Part shown: positions 57,901 through 64,000 of the stretch, in pieces
Layout: the number at the start of each line of letters is the position of its first letter
How positions within the stretch are numbered: position 1 is the first letter of the stretch
Origin: Rhynchonema sp. JSB1_4
Taxonomy: Eukaryota > Nematoda > Chromadorea > Monhysterida > Xyalidae
Length of the DNA: 64,000 bases
Assembly (NCBI GenBank): GCA_030248065.1
Contig: JASAMV010009190.1
Span: 1-64,000 of the forward strand
Direction: 5' to 3'
The notes under the pieces: generated by a model
Databases searched by the model: none
Told to the model about the DNA's origin: nothing
What the model saw: only the letters and a program-made list of their open reading frames with translations
Translations under genes and position numbers: made by a program

Positions 57901-60900
57901 AGTCCAAATGTACGGTGTTCAACATGGAAAATACTTTCTCATAATCGTCAATACCAGCGAATATATGCTGTCTTATATTCACTTCATCCATTCCTGTTTC
58001 AGTCCCCGGGTCAATTTCAAGTGCCAAACTTTCCAGTGAACCCAGCGGCATGCTGAAATTAGAAAATACAGTACTGCTTAAGACGGTTTGCCTGCGAAGT
58101 TCAACATCTGCACACACGAGTCTCAGGCAAAATAAAGAATTTTCTGCTCTGCGTGCCCCTACTTGGTGGGCTAACCATACATAAAGGCAAACTACGCCAA
58201 CACGAGCCCGATTTCGGAGGTGGTAGATCAGTGAAACATTCACACGTGGCTGCTGATCTGGGAAACGTTACACGTTGTGGAATACAACGTGGTGCATGAG
58301 GATTTCTCTTTCTTTGCATTTTGCTAGTGCACCAACTCCGAAATCGGGCTCGTGTTGGCGTAGTTTGCCTTTACCAAATTTTTTGGCCTAATTCGTGCCG
58401 TAAGGCAGATATACCATGTATTGTCTTGTTGGGCAATGCGCGCGGACCGCGCGAAAATTTGGCGCGTTTTTTGGGCGCGTGACCGTGAATATTCAGTGGA
58501 TATCCATTCCCACGAACATTAAATGCGTAAAGCGCGTCTTTTTGGACATTCAAGACTTGAGGGAAAAGTGCCCGGGCGGTGAAAAAGTGCCCCGTGGCAC
58601 CTTGCCCCGAGAGTGGCACTGCCCCTTTCCGCCCCTTCCTGTGTCCGGCTCTGTGAGACAAACCGAAAAAGTTGGTCGGCTTAACTAACTCACCAAGTAG
58701 GCGAATTTGGCACCCATAATTCGAGATTCTTAACTTGCCTAACGGTCGATATGAAAAAAGTTGCCAATTACAATTAAATATCCTCTAATTATCAAGTCCG
58801 GTGCCTGTGCTTTTCAGTTTTCAAAACCCTACACAACTCACACACTGTTTACCACAACATGCGCAAGGTAGCCATTCTCACAGCGCACTCAGAACAACAC
58901 ACAGCCGGCGGGATTGATGTTTTAGCTGGTAAGCTTTGCGTGTGCGCGCATGGAAAGGCTGATATTGGTCGCACAATGACTATATGAGAATCCATCCCCA
59001 TATTTTTCCTACATCGGCAAGGAGGGTTTCTGGCGATTTTTTCAAATTGAATCAGGTTTTGACAAGGAGTTATTTTCTCTTTCTTTTCCCGCTTTATTTA
59101 TCGGGAGTGATCAACGTGAGTGTGCTGTAATCGATTTCACACACAAAGCGTGTAATACGTGGCTACATTAACCTGAGCCCGAACCATTTCAGTTGCGTAG
59201 AATTCAGGGTGAAACTTCTGCACACGTGTGTTTCTCATTCTTCTCACTGATAAGCATGCAAAGTTCTTGTCAAAACCTGGTCCAATTTGAAAAAAAATGC
59301 CAAATATCCGCCTTTTCAATGCAGGAAAATTAGGGGGATGGATTCTCATATAGTCATTGTGCGACCAATGCCCGATACTTGGCAAATGTCGATACCCGAT
59401 AGTTCATTAAAAAGCCGATACCCGATACTTCGAAAATAACCCGATACCCGATAGTGGCAAAATACCAAAAAAACACCGCTTTTATAGCAAAACTGAGGTT
59501 TTTCGCAAACGTGGCGCGGGATTTTTTGAGACGGCCATTCAGTACTGCGCGCAACATTTTTTCCATAAAAATCGTGCTCTGTTGTTGTGTCATGCAACGT
59601 GAAAACAGCTACCACCTACATTTAAAAACTTTTTCTGTTCGCAAAATAATGAATATCTGCATAGCTGTTTTTGAGACCTGGTTTTTAATCGCGAAAAGTG
59701 TAATACCCGATACCTTGGAAAAACGTGCCGATACCCGATACTTTTTGGGTGCCGATACCCGATACCTTCCGATCCCTACCCTCAAGATCAAGCGCCGTCG
59801 AAGGGTTGTTGACCAGCAGTTTTAACAGGATGACAATCTAAGGCGCCTCAAATCAAAGGTCAAATGCAAACTTGTTCATAAAATCAATCCATTTGTTGTT
59901 GTCGATGATATCCGAGAGCTTGACTGGTATCTGCAAACGCATCAATTTTCCAGCTGGATTTTCCGTCAAAGCACCCATCCACTCGCTAGCTTCATCCTCA
60001 CAGAGAAGCGTGATGCTCTGAAAATGGTGCTGTGCACGCATATCCGAACTGAACAAAGTGGTGGGCGAAGTATCCGAAACTTGTTCCTAGCAGATATTGC
60101 GGAGGGGCGTGGTATCCGTTGCTGAACAACATTTCTGATGGTCACTTTGGTTCCTATTTGTAGCTCAATAACTGGCTAGGATTCACTCCTGTGGTTGAAC
60201 TTTGTTCAATGCGTTGGCTTTCGCTTAGATTTACGTTCAGAGCACGTCTGTGTGCTGGCTTCTGAGTTGACCTTCAAAATTCCAGTTAAAGTTAGGGATA
60301 TCTGTGTGATTTCAGACTGAAAGCAAAATGAAAGAAGCAGAAGTTCGACTGCTTATACGTTGTTCTTTTGTTCAGTGCCTCAGTAGCACTTGAAACTTGT
60401 CACCACCAACGAACGAGCTTTAGAACGTTACACAATCGGATACTCCGCCTGTTTCATGACCCACTTCGCTATATCATCCTGAAAATAGTTATGCATCCAA
60501 CCCGCACAACATGTATTTTTCCACAAGTGAACTGAATTTTCCACATTCTTACAGGATAAAATCGTGCACCTGAATTTTGTTGACAAACGGTTGAATGACA
60601 GGTATAAGTGCGGACGACGTCTTTTCTTCTTCTTCCTGCAGACCGAAATCGTAATTGGGGCGTATATCAAGCTGAAACCAGCGATAACGTTGAGCAGACA
60701 ACATACCTAAATCAGGGCTGTGAACTAAACAAAACCCAACCAGCAATGCGTCAGCGCGTGGCATGACAGCAGACAACAGTCGTGACAAACATTCGTACAT
60801 CTTGGAATCTGGAATCATAGCTTGTGTGGAATAACACAGAAGTACCGGTAGGGTAGGACGACACCCGTTATAACCTGAACCTGAAGAACAGTGTAACCAC

Positions 60901-62346
60901 GGTAGGAGCACACTCACTTTTAGATTCTGTCCATCCAATCCGAACATCAAGCAAATTGGGCAATGTCAAATAATTCGTTTCGATCTTCTCAATAACTCGG
61001 CACAGAGCGTCGCCACATGTCTTCGATGCACTTCCATCGCTGAATGAACAATGAACCAAAGCACTATTACGTATACAATGCAAAACACGCAGCGAACCTG
61101 TTTGAAAACACGTGATCTATGACTAGATGCTTCACACGAACGCACAACTTCAGCAACGGGATCACACGACGGTCCAGCCAATCCAGACGTGCATCGTAAT
61201 CAACGTTCTCATCATAGGTGTCGAAGGAAATCGGTAGACGGATGGCATTCCATTGTTGCAGTAAGCCGACACGCTCATGTATCACATCTCTGATTGACTG
61301 AAAATGATCGCGGGCCTTTGCATGAAATCATTTTCTGACAGCTTTTGCCTCAGACCTAAAACTCGTATATCTTGATGGTTCGGCAGTTTCGTGAATTCAA
61401 TGCACCGATGGGAGTAGCAAGAACATGACCGTAACAGATAGAACCTCAATCCACCTTCGCGTTAACGATTGATTAAGTATAGTCCAGCCACGTGCTCATG
61501 AGACGACTCTTTTTAAAGCTTGCTTGGCCAGATTTAAAAAAATGAGCCGGTTACACGGGTTTTCGCAAACAAATGAAAGAGATTGGGCCGAGAGAGATGA
61601 TGACAAGTTCCAGCTGGCTGACCTCAATTTGTTGCGTGCTTACGCAAACAGCAAGCAACATCGTTCAACACACAATGTTTTGGGAGTCAAAAGGGAATTT
61701 ACGCACCGAGGTGGAGAGCGTGTTTTTAAAAAAAACATGCGTTTCTCTTTCTTTCATTTCCGAAATACGTGGAACCGGAACATTATTGGATCCGCTCAAG
61801 TCAACTTCAAAATAAGTCGTCTCATGAGTTCGTGGCTGGACTATATAGTCTTTCCGTTTTATAACGGTCCAGAGGCGGTATACAGAAAATATTTCAACGC
61901 CTTGAAAACAGCAGTGATCGTCGTGGATGATAACCAACAGGTCGACAACGTGGCTCGAAACATGCGTGTTACTTTATGGCTGCTGTTGCGATGAAACATT
62001 TGCTGTATACTTTGTTTGGACCGAGAACAAAATGAAAGACTATACATACTAATCTCCTCACCAATGTCGTGATGTGATTCCACGCCTCGCTGGTGTACAG
62101 CATTTGATGAAAATCACGACAGACCAGTGACAACGTTGTCTTGTCTTTCGCACTGGTCACATACGGGAAGATCAATTTGCCAAACAACGGCAACAGTTGG
62201 GGTGGAATTGGAGCGCCTGGCTTGGAGTTCTGCAAAAAGCTTTCGATCTCGATGCCACCAAAAATGCTCATAAAAACAGGAGTATAATTACTTACCGCGG
62301 CTCGCCTTTTGGCTTTCGATTTTGACTTCTTCTTATTCTTTGGCAT
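54965..62346 (-). CDS. F-box-like protein with acidic tail, copy F1
   Basis: Exon 1 starts MPKNKKKSKSKAKRRAA at 62346. The exon starting 62229 encodes IPPQLLPLFGKLIFPYV, DKTTLSLVCRDFHQML and YTSEAWNHI, an F-box-like domain. Later blocks are: RVIPLLKLCVRVKHLVI (about 61300-61105), YLTLPNLLDVRIGW (about 61040-60925), CLSRLLSAVMPRADALL (60870-60741), LDIRPNYDFGLQEEEEK (60671-60565), KLMRLQIPVKLSDI (about 60030-59870), VNIRQHIFAGIDDYEKVF (about 58055-57860), LVSLLSMFASFPLLT (about 57640-57440), TVQLRLECWRLVVPTDDDDF (about 56885-56770), VAALHAQFGPERFNGL (about 56475-56350), LVTIAFCVSERAFEIHL (about 55260-55130) and an acidic last exon ending YYAADDSDEDSD at 54965. All family blocks are present without a visible break, so it is probably functional. 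Introns contain at least five transposons. SCF adaptor function is inferred from the F-box. Confidence 0.72.
55331..55622. mobile_element. 297-bp-type foldback element, third copy
   Basis: AGGCAGTCTACGGGAGG to CCTCCCGTAGACTGCC, highly similar to 52874-53170 including the unoccupied AGATAAAAAACAAAATGG-type site on the opposite strand. It abuts the left end of the hAT-type element at 55625. Confidence 0.9.
55625..56259. mobile_element. hAT-type element, second copy of 8059-8693
   Basis: CAGGGTTGGAAAAAAAA to CCCAACCCTG, 635 bp, the same length as the satellite-border copy and nearly identical over most of it. The right flank is CACATACT. The matching left flank seems displaced to before the adjoining foldback (…CACATA at about 55330). 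Confidence 0.88.
56533..56753. repeat. CCCCGAAAA / TTTTCGGGG hairpin
   Basis: About 110 bp of repeated CCCCGAAAA-type units is followed, around 56660, by about 95 bp of the complementary TTTTCGGGG units. The outer tips are GTCGAAAACCCCG and CGGGGTTTTCGAC. The whole can fold into a long near-perfect hairpin. It lies in an F1 intron, between the exons with ALHAQFGPERF and CWRLVVPT. Confidence 0.85.
57669..57861. mobile_element. 193-bp foldback MITE touching a splice donor of F1
   Basis: Ends AGGTATACTTCGACAATTC and GAATTGCCAGAGTATACCT are inverted, continuing through CCCAAAAGAA and AACGCGGTTGAAAAG to a centre near 57765. The right tip abuts the donor of the F1 exon ending ATCAAAACTG|GT. Confidence 0.85.
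58184..58372. mobile_element. 189-bp foldback MITE with AAAGGCAAACTACGCC ends
   Basis: AAAGGCAAACTACGCCAACA at the left and TGTTGGCGTAGTTTGCCTTT at the right are perfect inverted repeats of about 36 bp. Further out, CCCTACTTGGTGGGC (about 58158) and CTCACCAAGTAGGCG (about 58690) are also inverted, suggesting an older outer element. Confidence 0.8.
58966..59368. mobile_element. Inverted-repeat element nested in a TAGGGATCGG-type copy
   Basis: GGTCGCACAATGACTATATG…CCATCCCC at the left and GGGGATGG…CATATAGTCATTGTGCGACC at the right are inverted repeats of about 35 bp, with weaker pairing further in. Confidence 0.8.
59369..59789. mobile_element. TAGGGATCGG-type element, left end missing
   Basis: The text from GCCCGATACTTGG to CTTCCGATCCCTA matches 48650-49044 closely, including GAACTATCGGG-type subterminal repeats and the central CGTGCTCTGTTGTTGTGTCA. 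The left tip is replaced by the element at 58966-59368. Confidence 0.85.
61480..61843. mobile_element. Tc1/mariner-like MITE (TAGTCCAGCCAC ends), long form
   Basis: The 364-bp element has ends TAGTCCAGCCACG and CGTGGCTGGACTA flanked by TA. It lies in the F1 intron between the F-box exon and the next block. It shares its terminal thirds with the 181-bp form at 21221-21401. Confidence 0.85.
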
Positions 62347-63059
62347 CTTGATGGGACTTTGTTCAAATTACAAAGCGGCGCACACGATCAGTGAAAAGTC
62401 AGAAATGGATTTGACCAAAACTGAAAAAACGGTTTTCCGGAGCCGAGTATTTTTCGAAATTGCCCGAAAAAAATACCGGTAATTTATTTGTCCGGGAAAG
62501 TGTGTTTTGGTCGGAAATGACGAAAAAGCTTCTTGAGGGTTCGAGCTCAAAGAGCTTAAAACAACCGAAAACTACGATTTTTCGTATCTGAAACACAAAG
62601 CCAGGCTGAACCAATCGAAACGTAATAGCTGCTCAAAAATGGGTGTTTTTGAATTCCTTCTGGTAAAGTATTGAAAAAAACTTTTTTTCAAAAAAACAAA
62701 TTTTTAAAAACTTCAGTCTTTTAAATCATTTTCTAAAAATAGCACGACGCAACCAAATGACACACAAATAAGCCGTTTGGGTGGCAGCACGGCTTTGAGA
62801 GATAACCGGTACTTTTAAAATAACGTAACGATACAAGCGAAATATCGATAACATTTTATTCATTCATATTTGCGAAATGCATTTTTCCGATCGCATAGAT
62901 TATTTCATGAATGCACAGTTGAACCACCGAAAGACCTGATATACATAGAATGCATGCACATGACAAGCAACAAAGGCACAAACAAAATCAGCACGAAACA
63001 TCACCCCACAGAGCACAGGCGCAGATGTCTGGAAGACCGACACAGTTAAAACCTCAGGC
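62347..63059. other. Intergenic between F1 and the TMEM272-like gene
   Basis: Contains an A/T-rich repeat (about 62420-62720) with the GGTAATTTATTTGTCCGG core also seen near 26660 and 35060. No gene was recognised. The F1 promoter should lie at the left end. Confidence 0.45.
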
Positions 63060-63681
63060 TCAGCCCTCCGCACGCCCTTCCTCCGCAATCGGTTGACTGT
63101 TGCCACTAGCCTGAAAGATGCACGCCCAGGCACAAACGGCGCTACAAGCACAACAAAAGATCGCGCATATCACCCAAAAGAACACAACGAGAACGAAAGC
63201 AGTCACGTAGAGAGCCCTGCTGCATTGCTGATGGTCGGGAAAAGGCACCGCGCGAAATACCCAGACCGTGCCTGCAGAACTAATGGATAAAAATTATGAT
63301 ATTCTGGATTTTCACAAGACAGTTTTTGACCAACCGCAAATCAGCCATGCCAACATCGAGAGCCCGTGAAGAGACGAATATATTCGCTTGACCTGATCGA
63401 TTATACCGATGTCTCCCTGTGACAAGCATGCAAGATGTGATAAATGGCCGCTGTGAAACATCAGCGAGTGCACAGTCTGACCAACCTTTTCCTTCTTTAT
63501 CCTGTAGAACATGTATATGAGATCGATAATCCCATTGATCACAACGGCCGCACCAAACACAAGCAGGTAGTACGGGATCATCGGTTCAATCGGGCAGTGA
63601 CGGATGTGAGTATAGCCGAAGTAGGCCAACCATCCATAGAGCACCATGAAGATGATCGTGCATATTATCGAACCGACGCCT
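63060..63681 (-). CDS. TMEM272-like membrane protein, two 3' exons (5' part beyond or unresolved)
   Basis: The exon from about 63681 to 63495 encodes VGSIICTIIFMVLYGWLAYF (a membrane segment), then the signature HCPIEPMIPYYLLVFGAA and a second hydrophobic segment ending IYMFYRIKKEK. After an intron, the exon from about 63274 to 63060 has TVWVFRAVPFPDHQQCSRAL and a long hydrophobic stretch (VTAFVLVVFFWVICAIFCC), and it ends at a stop at 63060. The C-P-x-x-P-x-I-P-x-Y-L pattern and the order of membrane helices match the TMEM272-like family of small multi-pass animal proteins, whose function is poorly known. Upstream exons with the first membrane segment were not found before the window end at 64000. 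Confidence 0.75.
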
Positions 63682-64000
63682 GCAAATCAGTTCCGAACAT
63701 TCACTGAAAACAACTATGAATTTGCAGCGCACTGTGACTGCAGTGTCCACCATTGAACCGACCATGAGACAGGAAAGGGGCTGGTCCTTTGAAACGATCC
63801 ACTGAAACTTGACGCACTGATGCACCGACCGGCCCTCACCACTTAAAGAAACGTAAACATTATTAAAGGGCCCGGGACACAACCGAAGGAAGGGCAGCAG
63901 AGCGCAGTGTTATACATCGTTGGAAAGCACTGTGACAGCATATGTCACGCACAAATGTTAAGCTCCTTAGAGATTCGCCATCTCTTGGCAGAGCGACTTT

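Noticed and set aside
63093..63290. Plus-strand frame opposite the TMEM272-like exon
   Set aside because: It is a shadow of the minus-strand coding exon, which has the family signature and splice sites.
1..64000. Bacterial or viral origin of the window
   Set aside because: Multiple spliced animal-type genes with consistent intron phases, including SUCLG1 with a mitochondrial transit peptide, exclude this. I saw no viral gene or integrated provirus.

Overview
This window reads as nuclear DNA of an animal, probably an invertebrate. The genes are split into many short exons (about 55-300 nt) with GT-AG introns, several introns are only 50-120 nt, and the recognisable products are animal-type: mitochondrial succinyl-CoA ligase alpha, a RIG-I-like RNA helicase, F-box proteins, a Myb/SANT-like protein and a TMEM272-like membrane protein. 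I cannot name the phylum from sequence alone. All gene models below were spliced by eye from reading frame, splice sites and family similarity.

Layout. 1-8058: a 104-bp tandem satellite (about 77 units) that runs off the left edge and ends in a hAT-type insertion. 8988-26371: four minus-strand genes, which are a small coiled-coil protein, a RIG-I-like receptor (9771-19249), a coiled-coil protein with an incomplete 5' end, and a 9-exon Myb/SANT-like protein. 26.4-29.7 kb: repeats, including a 1.2-kb inverted-repeat element. 29780-33630: a complete 10-exon SUCLG1 gene (340 aa). 33.7-36.8 kb: repeats, with one element clearly nested inside another. 36.9-38.0 kb: plus-strand TPR-like exons. 38887-62346: four tandem minus-strand copies of an F-box-like gene with an acidic tail, one of them a pseudogene. 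63060 to beyond about 63700: the 3' part of a TMEM272-like gene.

The non-coding space is crowded with short non-autonomous DNA transposons. At least seven show perfect 8-bp target-site duplications (TSDs), which is hAT-like. Others show TA duplications (Tc1/mariner-like), and others are foldback palindromes. They affect genes. One sits exactly across a 5' splice site of the RIG-I-like gene, one lies inside a coding exon of the F-box pseudogene, and others nest within each other, with unoccupied copies of the target in the same window.

How the genes relate: SUCLG1 is a TCA-cycle housekeeping gene. The RIG-I-like receptor would sense RNA in the cytosol. The F-box array is probably a lineage-specific set of ubiquitin-ligase substrate adaptors. 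I see no operon-like linkage. No plainly new system is obvious. The most unusual content is the divergent RIG-I-like receptor, the four-copy F-box family and the well-preserved nested transposon record.
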